A DNA stretch of 64,000 bases from Ectocarpus siliculosus. Taxonomy: Eukaryota > Sar > Phaeophyceae > Ectocarpales > Ectocarpaceae. The DNA lies in NCBI GenBank assembly GCA_000310025.1, contig FN648398.1, positions 394,749-458,748 on the forward strand, written 5' to 3'. The translations under genes were made by a program, and so were the position numbers. The notes beneath the pieces are model-generated. The model saw only the letters and a list, made by a program, of their open reading frames with translations. It was not told the DNA's origin and made no database searches. Below, in pieces: positions 28,780 through 41,500 of this stretch. Within the stretch, counting starts at the first letter, position 1; each line of letters begins with the position of its first letter.

Positions 28780-31700
28780 TTATTCTCGGGTTCACGGCAG
28801 ACGGCGAGCACTTGGTGGTGTGCCGCGGCCCGCTGGCGCACCCCCGTCGGCTTGAGCTGCGCAGGGTGAGGCTGCAGCGGCCGGGTTTGTCCGCGCCGGG
28901 CGAGGTGAGCAAGCAGGCCTCGTCAGCGTCGGAGGGGTCCATCCATCCCATCACCAAACGGATGTACAGCGAAGTCTTCGTCGTGTGATGGTCTCCGTTC
29001 GATGATTGTTGTCGTTGTCGTTGTTGTTGTTGCTGCTGTTGTTGTTGGAGTTGTCTTCACCTTTTTTTTTTACCGTTCTTGTCTCCGCTCAGTACCTTCA
29101 AATACCCGTGCTGGTTCATCTGACGATGGAAGCGTTTTTTGTCAGTCTATGACAGCGTTGTCAACTTCTCGATGGCCGAACGTTTTTTTTTCTGACAGTC
29201 TATGGCGATAGGTGCTGTCAACTTACTAGCAGACGGCCAACTCCATGCTTTCTCGCGTGGTCATACTGACCTGCATTTCCGTGCAGGCTCTCTGGTCCCT
29301 ACCCCTTAGCCTTCGGGCTCGCGGTGATCCCTACGCGGAGAACGGCTACGCTTCGTCGGCAGAAGGGGGAGAAGGGGGTTACAGCAGCGGGGAAGACATG
29401 GAAGAGGAGGACGGAGAAGAAGAGATGCTTCATGGGTCAGGAATGGACGGCATCGGGGACGAGGAGCCTGCTTCCGTAGCGGTGACGGAGAGCTCGGACG
29501 GCTTCTTGGTGGTTGCTGTGGTAAGAGTCATTGTGTTTTTTTTTTGCCGTGGTTCGGGTGTTCGCTCTACTTCGTCTTTGGACATTGTCGATATCATACC
29601 CGGCCGTGGATGCCAGACGCGAAAGATGAACACCCCAGGGCAACAACAACTATGGCGCTAAGCAGGAACACAAGCTCGCGTGGCGAGGACAGACTGCAGT
29701 GTGCGTCCTTCAACATTCTCGACGTGTCGCGGGTTGGCCGATGCAACATTGGCGCGGGGTCGATGTCGCTACGTCGCTACATTCTGGTAAACGCTGCAAA
29801 CCCCTCCGCACACACGCACAGGTGTCTCGGGTCGAGATGCAGGAGGACGAGGACAGGGTGTACCACGTTTTCGTCGCACCGGGCCCCTCCTACCTGGCCG
29901 CCGTTAACGCCTCTGCGGAAACACCGTTCGTCGGTGCGGCGTTCTCCTACATCGTGCCGGGGAGTGGCGGGGCTCCGGTTCCATCCATAGCGGCGCATGA
30001 CGTCGGGTGTGTGGATGGCGCTGCCGGGGCGGGGGAGGAGCGGGTGTACATGATCGTGCTCAATGCTGTGGACGCCATTCGTGTGGTGGAGGTGGGGCGT
30101 GCTCTTGTGTGTTGTTGCGGGTTCGGAGCGCTTGTTCTCCACAGCAGTAGCTTGTCTCAAAAACACCGCTGCTCCTATTTCGTGCTATCGCGCAAGTGGT
30201 TGGAAACAAGCCCCTCATTACCGTATGTGACACAAGATAGCACCCACAGAGAGGATAGCGCACACTTCCAAACGAGAACCACACCCAGTGGAAATAGCTC
30301 TGCATGAGTGAACGAAACATACGTTTACTCTCAGACCAAGAAATACACAGGGACACGCAATACCACACGCCCACACAACGCGCCCGGTGAGATTTGCTTT
30401 AGAAGCCAGAACAGTTTCACAAGGGCGAGTTTTCGTGCGTTACATTCGGTACCCGAAGCCATGATGGCGTCTTATCCGCCCCACTTACCCCGCGCCGCCC
30501 TTCTTCCCCGCTACGTTTGCTCGCAAGGTGAGGCTACACACGGAGGGCGCGGGGCAGGCTTCTCCACCCCCACCCCCACCTTCAATTTCGCCAGGAGGCG
30601 GCAGGTGCCCGGCGCGTGTTCCCGTTGGAGGCCGTAGGTCGCCACCTCTTCCGTTCGACACAACGTTCACGATACGGCCCCCGGAACTCCTTCAGGCAAG
30701 TAGCAAATCGCGCGGCGATGGTGCCGGCGGAAGAGCCGGCGGTGGCGGTGGCGATGCTGGCGGCAGTGCCAGCGTTGACGGTGGCAGTAGCAGCAGCTCT
30801 GCTGACCCTATGTCGCTGTGGTGGTCCTGTGGCCGGGACCTCCCGTCGATGCCCCTCGTCGGCACCCACCGGGTGTTCCCCTTCCGTCGAAGAGGGCCGG
30901 CGACTAGCGTTCCAGCCGCTGCAGCGGAGCCAGCACTGGCGGCGACGGCCCGAGGTGCCGGGCAACTGCGGTCAAGGAGAATGGGCGGAGAAACGGCGGA
31001 ACCCGCAGCAGAAACGCCTTCTGGGGGGAGTTCGATCTCACGGCCGACCGAGGGCGATGCGGAGGGGGAAGAGCTGACACGGAGAAGTGGTGGCCGGGTG
31101 AGTAGCGACAGCGGCAGCAGCAGCAGCGGTAGCGACCGGGGTTTACCGACGGGACGCGGGGGCAGTGGCAGCGACGATCGAACAGAAGCGGAACGTGTGG
31201 CGTTAGCAGGGGTGGGAGGAGCGGAGGAGGGGCGCCACCCCGCAGAACCAGCAGCAGCAGCAGCGAGTGCAGATCGAAGATTGGAAAGGAGGAGACGAGC
31301 GTGCGCGAGCAGCGACAAGAGCCGGCAGCGCGTGCTCGATCTCGAGGTGCTCATCTCGCAGCTTTTGCTACGGAGAGAGGCGTTTCCCGAGTCAAAGACG
31401 CCGGACCCATCCCCGTCACCGCCACCGCCACCGCCTTCGGAGACCAACACACGCGAGGCCAAGACGGTAGCTGCAGCGGCGGTGGAAAGCGGCGGGGTGG
31501 GGGGCGAGAGCGCGCATGCCGGCGGTGGAAGCGGGGGGGAGGCGTCCCGGGCGGAAGGTGCTGATTCCAACGGCGGTGTTGGCGAGGGCGACGCGGATGG
31601 ATTTTCGGCGAGGGCCCCCTCTGTCCACGCCACGGACTACCACTGCGTGACGGCCGGCCTGAGGGATGGAGGGCGAGGAGTGAGTAGATTGTGTTGCCAA

Positions 31701-32587
31701 GACTTTTACCTTAAATGAGTTTTTGTATCATGTACCACACCAATGCGGATGCTACGTCAATCTCTTTATTGTCACACGTGTACGGTAGCCGGGCTCTCGT
31801 AAGCTGCCAAGGTTGATTCTGGTTTTGACCCGTACAACTTCGCAGACTCTGGTCCCCCCCCCCCCCCCCCAGCCCCCTCAAAAATATCGTTAGCGGAAGT
31901 GCTATTGGGTGGAGGTCGTGAGGTCGAACATCCAACGAGGTGGTTTTAGAGCGGCGGCATTGACCCCGAGATGCGCACATGTATAATAGGTTGTCGAGCT
32001 TCTTTCTCCAAGCGCGTTTTGCTCTCACATATCGACCTGGCCCGATAATTGTTTGGTGACGGTTGGTTGTGGTGTGTCTTTGGGTATCCCAGGGCCCCCT
32101 GATTCACCTAAAGCTTGTGCCTCTGGAGGGGGGCTTCAAGCGAAAACAAACAAAAAACCTTGTTTTGTTTTGAATAGATAGGAGGAATAGAATGGGAACC
32201 TTTCGAGTATCTCCGTGTGTTCACGACGAGCCTGTTGGCGTCATTGCTGATCGATGTCATTGGGCAAACCAGGTTTCGTCGGCATTCGCCAAGGTCTATC
32301 CCCGTCGCCTACATCTCATCCTCTCTCCAAATAATCGTCCTGCTCCTCTCCAACGTGTAATAAAGCAGGTGTTGCTCAGCTTGGTCGTCAAAGTGATGTA
32401 CACCGGGTCCCGCCGGAAGAGAAAAAGGGGGGGGGGAGGGGGCGACGGAAGAGAGGAAGGAGGAGGAGGAGCAAAGACGGGGGGAGGGAGTGCCACGGGG
32501 ACGAGGAACGGCAGTGGTGGCGATGCCAGTGCTGCTGTGGAGGGCCCGTTCCTTCTTAGTTACATCTTGGATCTCGACCTTGAGTGA
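28780..32587 (+). CDS. Unknown multi-exon gene (provisional model)
   Basis: I do not recognise the product. Phase-0-compatible exons: 28780-28904 (VILGFTADGEHLVVCRGP, beta-propeller-like in texture only), 29287-29520 (acidic, DMEEEDGEEEM), 29822-30091 (YHVFVAPGPSYLAAVNA), about 30558-31679 (Ser/Gly/Glu-rich, with a helical RVLDLEVLISQLLLRREAF) and 32369-about 32583 (VLLSLVVKVMYTG, a basic Gly-rich stretch, then LLSYILDLDL). Donors and acceptors are good (GTAAGA after 29520, GTGAGT after 31679, AAGCAG before 32369). The start of the fourth exon is uncertain, and the last may end at TGA 32585-32587 or splice again at GTGAGT. The first exon listed could alternatively read on to a TGA at 28987, which would split the model in two. 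Confidence 0.5.
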
Positions 32588-35380
32588 GTGTTACTGTTTG
32601 TTGTTGTTCCTGCGGTTGTTGTCGTTGTTATGCATATTGCTTGGGAAGTTTTTGTGGTATTGTTAGAGTAGGGGTCAAAGCCTTGATCGTCGTTGTTTCA
32701 GTTGCCGTGCAAGCGGCTGGAGGCGTCGTTGGTGGTGCCGTATTAAGTTTTTAAGTTTTTTTTTTTTCGGTATAGGAGATAACCTACTTGTGGCGTGGGG
32801 GCGTATTTCGAACTACACGCAGTGGGGATAGTTGCCTTTGTGATACTGATATTTGCTAAATTTATGTACGTTGCATCGAAACACGTTCTTCATGTCGAGT
32901 CGAGTGTATTTGGAGCTTGATTAAGTAGCGGAGATACTTGCAATTGTGACGTTGATACTTGCCATGCTGCGGTGGAATTATTTTCGTGTCGTACCTCCCG
33001 GAGGACCGGACATCCCTCGCCAAAAATGACTGCATTTTCACACCTAGGTCTCAACCTTGACTGAGTACGCAGGAGGGACAAGCGTCGAGACGCCATAGGT
33101 AGTCCCGACGGAGACAAACAGCCTGCACTCATACTCACAAACGTGTTGCTTCAGTAACTGTCCATCAGGTAGTGTTGTCTGTGGTGAACAGATACGGACA
33201 GGTTCCAAGGCTGGAGGCGAGTTGGCCGTGTCGCCCGTTGGATCTTGTTATACGTCGCACGCATCGCCACGATAACCGAAGTACTGAGGTCATCTTCCTG
33301 CATTTTCTTTCACGGCGGTCTAGTTTGATTTTTTTAGGTAATCCGGTTCTTGTACAGATAGATGGCCTGTTGCGACGTCTTTTTTGTGATGTCCTTTTTC
33401 GCAAAAAGGGACAACAGACCCAAGAAACGCNNNNNNNNNNNNNNNNNNNNNNNNNNNNNNNNNNNNNNNNNNNNNNNNNNNNNNNNNNNNNNNNNNNNNN
33501 NNNNNNNNNNNNNNNNNNNNNNNNNNNNNNNNNNNNNNNNNNNNNNNNNNNNNNNNNNNNNNNNNNNNNNNNNNNNNNNNNNNNNNNNNNNNNNNNNNNN
33601 NNNNNNNNNNNNNNNNNNNNNNNNNNNNNNNNNNNNNNNNNNNNNNNNNNNNNNNNNNNNNNNNNNNNNNNNNNNNNNNNNNNNNNNNNNNNNNNNNNNN
33701 NNNNNNNNNNNNNNNNNNNNNNNNNNNNNNNNNNNNNNNNNNNNNNNNNNNNNNNNNNNNNNNNNNNNNNNNNNNNNNNNNNNNNNNNNNNNNNNNNNNN
33801 NNNNNNNNNNNNNNNNNNNNNNNNNNNNNNNNNNNNNNNNNNNNNNNNNNNNNNNNNCCCCCCCCCCCCCCCCCCAATGTTCCCACGGCATGTCCCCTCA
33901 TCCTCGTACTCCCCTCGCGTGCTTCCCCCTTCAACCTTAACTAGGCTGAGTAACACCGCCGTGTTTCAAGGCCGTTCGGTCGGAGCGATCACAAACCCCG
34001 TGTATCCTGTGGCCATCGTGATGGAGGATGACGATTATTAGTTCTGAATGTTTTTCTCTTGCTTGTTCTCGTTTTTGGGGTGATGGCGACGGTGATCGGG
34101 AAGCGAAATACCCAGCCACATTCGCTCGCCTTGAGTTGGTGGATGACACCTGTCGTTTGTTTATTGCAAACCTGCCTGTACTCCGCAGTCGCTTGCACGC
34201 CGGGTCAATTTGTCCACGCTTCCGGTTCTTGGCCAAGATTTTCCCAATGAGGTTCTGGCTTGTGTTTTTCCCGCAGAATTATCTGTTGCGATTTTCCAAG
34301 GTCATATTTTCGTCAAGAGCAGGAACAGGCTCGACATCAGAAGAGTAGCGCGGGGTTGGGAAGGTCTAGTCGCGAGCGTTTCATAGATCCGCGTGTAGAC
34401 TTGGTGCTCGTAACCAATATTTTGTGGAAAAATATTACCTTGGGGAGCGGGCGGTAGCTACGACTCACGGCCACATAGTTTTCGATAGAACCTGTCCATT
34501 GTCGGTTGTTCCTTCGGTTGTACACGCTTGGGGAGCACCACTGTAGAATAGGCGGCTACGTTTGTTTGGCGGGTATTGTGCTACACATGCGGCAGCCCCA
34601 AGAGTGTTTATGCGAAAATTCTGACGTACAGGTATGGATGGATGGATGGATGTGGTGGAATGTTTTGGCGTTTTTTTGTTGTGGGCCTCTCGCGGTCGTG
34701 GAGACCAGTGAGTGATTCCCCAAACGCTCTTCGCGGTGCCGGTAGGTGAGAAGACAGAAAAATGGATTGATCTTCAAGAATGGTTGTATTACATTTACGG
34801 CAGGAATTAACGCACGGTATCCGTATTGTTCGATGCACTCCTTACATTGCAACAAAAACTTGCGCGGTGCAGAACAAGCGAACAATTGCAACGGTAGCCA
34901 ACCCTAGTGCAGGCCCGTGTACCCCCCACGCCACTTTGATCTTATCTCCTACCGCACGGTGACCTGACTCGGCACGGTTTGAACCGCGCGCCTTTTGATG
35001 AGCCAACGAATGCAAAACACCAACATTGCCAAGATTGGACAACTAGACTGCGAGCGCTGCCACTTCTCCCTTGCTTCTACACCTGTTGACACTGCTGTTT
35101 TGAAGTGTGCACGCGAGATCCTCTTCCAAAGAGCTCTCGTTCGGACACCTGTTGTCCCAAAGCCTCGGACCCTCTTCTTGCCGACACTGCAGCCCCACAC
35201 CGCTGTCGGTGATTCTGACGGTGAAAGCAATGCCACTCTTGTGCTCTACACTGAAAACTATACGTCCCTCAGTGCATCCACCCTTCTATCCGGTGCTATT
35301 TTTACATAGGCAAGTTTGAGTTATCCTTATTCTTGACCGCATATGGTTCCGGAATGTTCAAGTACAAGACGAAGGGGCTA
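32588..35380. other. Noncoding, includes 427-N gap (33431-33857)
   Basis: The gap has a poly-C edge at 33858-33875, perhaps a retroposon tail that blocked sequencing. No gene is recognised on either side. A four-fold ATGG microsatellite lies near 34636. Confidence 0.6.
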
Positions 35381-37152
35381 TCAGTAGCTTTGGACTAGTG
35401 TCGAGTCTCCGCCCCCTTCGGCCGCGGTAGCCGCTGCCGCTGCTGTCGCCGCCTCGCGTGCAAGTACTTCTTCACGCAATCTTAGGCTCCTCCTGGGGTT
35501 ACGCATCGGGAAATATGCAAGAGTCATCGGGGGTAGCAACTGTGAGGTTAGGATAATATGATAACATCTCCGGAGCAATGCTGAGGGACAAGGGCGTTAC
35601 TACGACTCCGCCGGCGCTTGGACCCCGTGCAACACTTGGTTTTCGAAATAGCGTACTCCATAGTATGCATAGGCGCAGCGTTAAATCGCGGCCTTAAGCT
35701 GCTCCTGGCACCAAACGTCCTGCACAGCAGGGAAAAAAAGACTATAGCATCGTTGAACCCGTTTCCAACTACTTCGATTTGTACGGGCAGCGCTCCGTAA
35801 CAATGCTTTCTAACAACCGCCACTCACGCACTGCGACCCAGCTAGACAAATGAACATCTTCGTCACCGATGAAGTTCTTTTATTACCTCTGTCCCGTTGT
35901 ACTCTAGTCTAGTGACTTCCAGTGTGGTCTCTTCACACACTTAGTACAATACAGGTTCCGACCTCGACGAGGTCCCCACACAACATCCGTACCGACCCCC
36001 AAAAATCGCGCAAATCACACTACATACAACCAATGCCAAAACTCACGCCAACGCCATGCGAGCCCGCCCGGCCGCGTTCCTTATCGCCTCCCTCTGGTCC
36101 TGCTGCTGCGCCGCGAGGACCTTCGCTTCCCTCTCCGCCGCGGTGGCCTCCGGCGTGAGGCCACGCTCCAGATCGCCACGGCAGTAGGGGCAGCCCGTGT
36201 TGCCGGCTCGTCGGTTTTCCACCAGGCATGCCCGGTGGAACATGTGCTGTGTTGGTTTATTAGGGGGGGGGGGGTGATGAATACCGGGACAAAGACGAAC
36301 ATGCAGAGGATGAAGATGACTAGCCTCGTGGTGGAGAAGACCATGAAGAAGCCTTGAAGGAACTACATAGGTTTGGCGGAATCACAGCCGCGCATGCCGT
36401 AGTCGTTAGACCATTGACCTCGCATCCCTACAAAGGCGGGGGGGCGGGATGAAAGAAAATGAGCGCGTTGGAAGGGCTGGTTGCAGGGCTTGGCAGAGCG
36501 CCTTCTGCGCCGACTCCCAGCCTACGAAGCGCTACTACTGTGCTGTATTCTCTTACCAAGTGACACTCATCGGGTTGACACGTAAGTCACGTACCACCAA
36601 CGGGAAATGGGAAGGGAGTGACACACGGCATGTGGTTCTCTCGGTCAAAGATGTCCAAGGCCTGTGCTTCCAAAGTTACCACGTTTGAAATACTCGTGGT
36701 CTCTCTCCCCCCAACCAACGAAAGAGATAACCTGCTTGTTTTGAGCAAGGAACGGTTTCCGTGGCTTCTCTCACCACCTTAGCACGGAACAAATATGTCT
36801 CCCCCCCCGTTATCTGTCTGTCTGTCGGCCTCGCTCATTTCGATCCGAACTGGAAAACCCGCACGGAAACGTTTGGGATACAAGCGGGTGTCGATTTCTT
36901 GTATACTATACCTCCTGAAAATGGTTTCTTCTGTGAGATTTCACGTTCTACTGGAATGGCCTACCTCGCCCCGAAAAATAGTACGGTAACACTAACCTGG
37001 CACAGCCGAACGGTGTAGACCTCCTTTTTAGCCCCGGATGGCTTCTTCAGTGGGCTAAGGCAAATCGCGCAGCTTCCGCCTCGGCACGCCGGCGTCGTCA
37101 GCTCCGCCCTCCCTTCGCCATCCCCAACGCTAGCCCGTTCACCATTGGCCAT
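35381..37152 (-). CDS. RING-H2 zinc-finger protein (probable E3 ubiquitin ligase)
   Basis: Three exons on the minus strand: 37152 (or upstream)-36997, 36246-36047 and 35492-35381, with GTTAGT and GTGAGT donors and matching phases. The RING is split by the first intron: SCAICLSPLKK and LCQ before it, HMFHRACLVENRR and CPYCRGDLERG after it. Joined, the order is C-x2-C ... C-x-H-x2-H-x2-C ... C-x2-C, the complete RING-H2 set. RING-H2 domains bind E2 enzymes and transfer ubiquitin; the substrate is unknown. After the RING comes a charged, Ala/Gln/Arg-rich helical tail (REAIRNAAGRARMALA and RLREEVLAREAA) ending in STLVQSY. From ATG 37152 the product is about 155 aa; the frame is open upstream with Ser- and Ala-rich sequence but no ATG, so a 5' exon may exist. 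Confidence 0.82.
36382..36436 (-). mobile_element. Fragment of the SINE/LINE-tail repeat family
   Basis: On minus, TTTGTAGGGATGCGAGGTCA continues into ATGGTCTAACGACTACGGCA and TGCGCGGCTGTGA. This matches the 3' part of the SINE-like copies at 50.1 and 50.65 kb and the LINE tail at 12.96 kb. It lies in an intron of the RING-H2 gene; the poly-C tail is lost. Confidence 0.7.
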
Positions 37153-38573
37153 CTTCCTAACGCTACAGCTACCTTTGCTGCTGCTGCTGCTGCTATTGCT
37201 GCAGCGGTGACGCGCGTCATCCTTTCTGCACGGTGTTTGGAACACAGCCGGTGCTGCTGCTGGGACTGTAGCTGGTACAGCCGATGGAGGAGCCAGCACT
37301 TCTGGTCCTTGCGTGGCACTCCCAGGTGTTTTTGGCCTCGTGGGGGTTGCTGCTGCCGCTGGTGGACATCCTGGAGCAGGAAATAGGGGCGAGGGGCATT
37401 GTTGAGATGTGGAACTCCTGGTGCGTAGCAGTATACTACCCGGTTGAGAACAAGTCTGGCTGCGATGAAGTCAGTGTTTATTGTGATGTTTAGGCTTTCG
37501 ATGCTCGGGTTAACGAATGTACATCATGGTCTTTGTGTGAGACAAACAATCAACGTCCGAGAGAAAGCCCGGGCGAGGAGCGCAAAGTAGAACCGTGGAG
37601 TGCGCCCATGAGGGTGGCAGTTGGCTGTACAGCAGCCACAGACATGACCAACCGCCAGGGGTTGGGGAAGAGATGCGTTGAAACAGCTCTATGCAAAGGG
37701 TTTTGAGCATGCTACACTTCAGTTTGGGTTCATCGTTGCACCGTCGTTGTGTGCGGCTGTGCCGCAGGCTATACTAATTTATACAAGACACCTCTCCCGC
37801 TGAACCGATTTTCCAAAGGCGCTCGTTTTCTCTTCCGAAATATATTGATGGCGAGAGAAAAGGGCGGCGTTCGAACCATCTCCTAGGGAGCTTTCCGAAA
37901 ATGTATCGTTTGATTTTGGCATTCTATTTGTCGTGGCGTGATCGAGCTTGAAACTCGGCAGGGCTGTGGTATCTTTCACAACCTACATAGACTACAGCCG
38001 TCAGTCGGTTATTGAACAAGCTCAAAGAGCGAAGGCTAAACGCGTTCGAAGGAGATGGAGAGCCAAAGGGCGGTCACGTGCAAAAATATTGCTCAAGCAG
38101 ACGTTGCAGATCGAGTTCGAAGAGGCGGCTTGGACCACGCGCACGGCTTTCAGGTACTCATCCTCAGTGCTGGCTTGTGTGTACTTGCTGCACCTCGCCG
38201 TTGCGTGCCGTTGTGTGCGTGTCGGATGTCTGGATGTATGTTGAACAACATGATTGCGCCGCATTTTGTTTTCTCGCACTCAGCGGCGCCCATATGATTG
38301 TGTTGTCCGTTCTCAGCAGAGGCAAGCTGAAAACGGTACCACGACAGACCCTCCCATGTATTTTGTCACATCTTGACGTCAGTGCAAGCACATGCATGGG
38401 CAGCAAGAACTGCCATCGCAAAATGTGGCGGTTGGTTACTTTTTTTCCCGCCGGATGATCAACAGCTGGATGATATTCTGGCAAAAACAGCCAAGTCAGA
38501 GGCATCTCAGCCGCGGACGTGTGAAGAAGGAAGCAGGCCGGGTTGACTCACCGTTTTCATTCATCTCCAACAG
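37153..38573. other. Mostly noncoding; possible basic helical exon
   Basis: At about 37998-38153 an Arg/Lys-rich helical frame (VIEQAQRAKAKRVRRRWRAK) ends at a possible CAG|GTACTC donor. It may be an upstream exon of the coiled-coil gene but its phase does not match the next exon, so it is not included. Confidence 0.35.
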
Positions 38574-41500
38574 GCACGACTGTTCTTGTTGTTATTTTCC
38601 GAACGCTGCTATGGCATGATGCGGATGCAGAACCACCCGGTCTCCCGCCAAAAGGGGCAACGCAACATGACTTCCAAATTCCGCGCATGTTCATCATTCT
38701 GCGGGGCCTCCGGCCAGGAACCGGATCCATGCCGCGCTGTCACATCGCAGAACCGGATCGCTTGCCGGGTGGCAGACAGAGCTGTGATCTCATGGCAATC
38801 CGCACTGCGGCTCCAAATTCAAACGACGTAGAAGAACGCAGCCGACGGAGCCAAGATGAGGGCGCAGGACCAAGAGAAACGAGCCAGAAAATGCTGTGCA
38901 CGAAGATACGAAACCAAGCCAAGGAGTTGGCAGCGTTGACGGAACGCCTTCAGGAAGAGGCCGCCTACTCTCGGCTCGTAGAGAAGCGTTTGGTTGAGCT
39001 GGATCCGGAGCACTCGCTCCCCGTAACCCCTCACCACCTAGGCCGCCGTAGTCCGGAAAGCACTATAGCTCATCGCAGCAGTGGCAGTGTTGGCGGGTTG
39101 GGTCGAGGGTACCACCTGCAGAAGGCCGACCAGCTTTCGAATGAGGAGCATGATCATGATGACGGCTTGCGACAAGGATACGAGGCGGCCCAGGCAAGGC
39201 TAAGGGACGCCGCACAGCTTATCAGGACACTCAGAGAGGCGTTGGAAAGCAGGTAAGGCTCGTCCTGGTGAGGAGGGGCAGGTTACGGAGAGATGCTACT
39301 TTTTCCCTCTCGGTTCTTCTGCTGTCAGATATCGGACAAGTGAGAACAAACGGGAGGTTCGTCTAAATTGTAGAGAGAGAAAGGTCGTTGCAAGTGTAGA
39401 TACCCTGTTTCTCTCTGAAGTCTTCGGCCTCTGTTGCGGGGCACGAAGAGATGATTTTTTTTACCCTCATTTCCCATCTCCTTCTCACTGCACACACACA
39501 CACTGAAGACACATCTACTGTAAATATTGTGGAGAACAGGGTCATGTCTGCGGTTACCCGTCGCCGAGGCCCCTGCATAAAGACTTCGACTACTGCTGTA
39601 TCACATCTCGAGCGGCGAAGCATCCTTATTTAAGTTCACCCATTCTCTCGCCCCTACCAAAAAAGTACTGACATTACCAGGGGGGAGTTCAGGGGCGATT
39701 CTCATGTTGCAGCCAGAGCTCAGCCTGACGCCATTGCCGGGGTCTTCGGCACCACAGGACTCCCGTGGATGCCTACCTGGTATTGTACAGGACGCCTCTC
39801 CTGCAAGAAATGGCCGCCTTTATCAATGTTGCAGCTGGCCAGTCTTTCTTGCCCTTTTTGGAAGATGTGTTTCCTACACAAAACCCAGGCCAAGCATCGT
39901 GTTGGTTCTCACGTTCTTCACGAATCAAGCCCTGAATTGCTTGAAAGGTGATCATCAGCACGGTGTCCCGTACCGTAAGCGAAGCGCACGCCTCGCGTGT
40001 TCAACGGTACTCACTTTCCACCTCGTGAGCTCATCCGCCCTCAGTTGTTCTTTGTTCGCGTCGTCATTCTCTTGTGCGACCCAGACTCATACTTCCCGAA
40101 AGTATACCCAACGGTGAAAAAACTGACGCCCAGAACAAACGTGAGCGATACCCACACACAACGCGCCCAAAGCTCACTGACCCTTTCCATTCCTCGCCCC
40201 GCGATACTCTCAAAGGGACGCCGACGCAAACGCAGCCGCCAACCGCGCCCGCAAATACCAGCGTGAAGCCGATGATCTCCGCCGACGGCTAGAAACCAGC
40301 GGTGGTAACGTTAGCCGGGCGAGCAAGGGCGGCAGCGGCGGCGGCCGTGTCGGAGAGAATCAGACAAGCTCTTCGCCATTGGGCGGAGAACAGGGCCATG
40401 GGAGGGAGCTTGGGATTCGCTTTGTTGATGATGACCGGGCCCGACAGCACCAGCAACATGTTGAGCTCAGCAAGGACGTGGAGCGGCTTGAACAGAAGCT
40501 GCGGGAGCAGAGGGAGGCAACCACCGCCGCTAGAACCGAGGCGAACGGGCTCCACGAGACGCTGAAACAGGCGGGTTGAGCACGCAAAGAGTAACGATTG
40601 GTGTTTTCTGGTTGCTTACGTAAACAGACTAGATCGTGATACCTAGACCTCTACCAGGGGGCTTGCCGTGAACGACGTTATGCTTTGGTACTTGCATGTT
40701 AATGGGAAAGAGACGGGACAGCCGAGTTTTTTTTTTTTTCAGGTTGCACCCGAGGAAAAGCGAAGCACAGGCTATTTGATGGCATGCTACAAGGGAACCT
40801 CGTTCCGGGAGAAGCTCCGCGCTTTATTTTCTTCGTGCTCTACACCTGTTACAGGCCATGTTTCTGCCACGCCTTCCGCCCGGACACCATCGCGCGGAGA
40901 ACGGTCATGAGTAGTGTTCTCGTCCAGGACGAGGCTGATGCTACTCATCAGCTGCCCCTCTCGTAACTTTTTCCCTCGTCAATGGTGGTAGTGCTGCCTC
41001 ATCGATCATGGCGTCCTTATCACTGAAGTGCTTTCCGCTCATCCCGTCCTACTCGCTGTGCCTCCCCATTCCTCTGTACTTCAAAACAATGTTCAGCTTC
41101 AACAATCGCACCATGTCGGCAATCTCAGCAGCCAGAGGGAGGGTGCCGCAGACGACGCTAAGGCTAACGCCGCAGAGCTGGCGCGACAGCTAGCGCGCGC
41201 TAGGTCAACTGCCGAGTCCTCCCGAGAAGAAAATAAAAACCTACGTCTCCAGCTGCGGGAGTTAGGGGGCGGCGGAAGCGGCCACGGCCGCCGTGGGGGT
41301 GGCAACGGAAGTGGAAACAGCAGTCATATTTCCAAGACGATGCCGCGCTCTACAAGTATCGCTAGCAGTAGTAGCGGCGGCCACGCAATTGTTGCAGCGG
41401 CAGCGCTTGGGGGAAGGCACACTCCGGCAGCAGGGTCCAAACCAGCACTGGCGTGCGAGTTGGGGGGTACGAGGGCTGCGAACGTGGAAGAGGAGGGTGG

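Noticed and set aside
30692-31633. 313-aa minus frame, Pro/Ser/Ala-rich
   Set aside because: Antisense of the Gly/Ser-rich plus exon; the plus frame has splice sites in phase.
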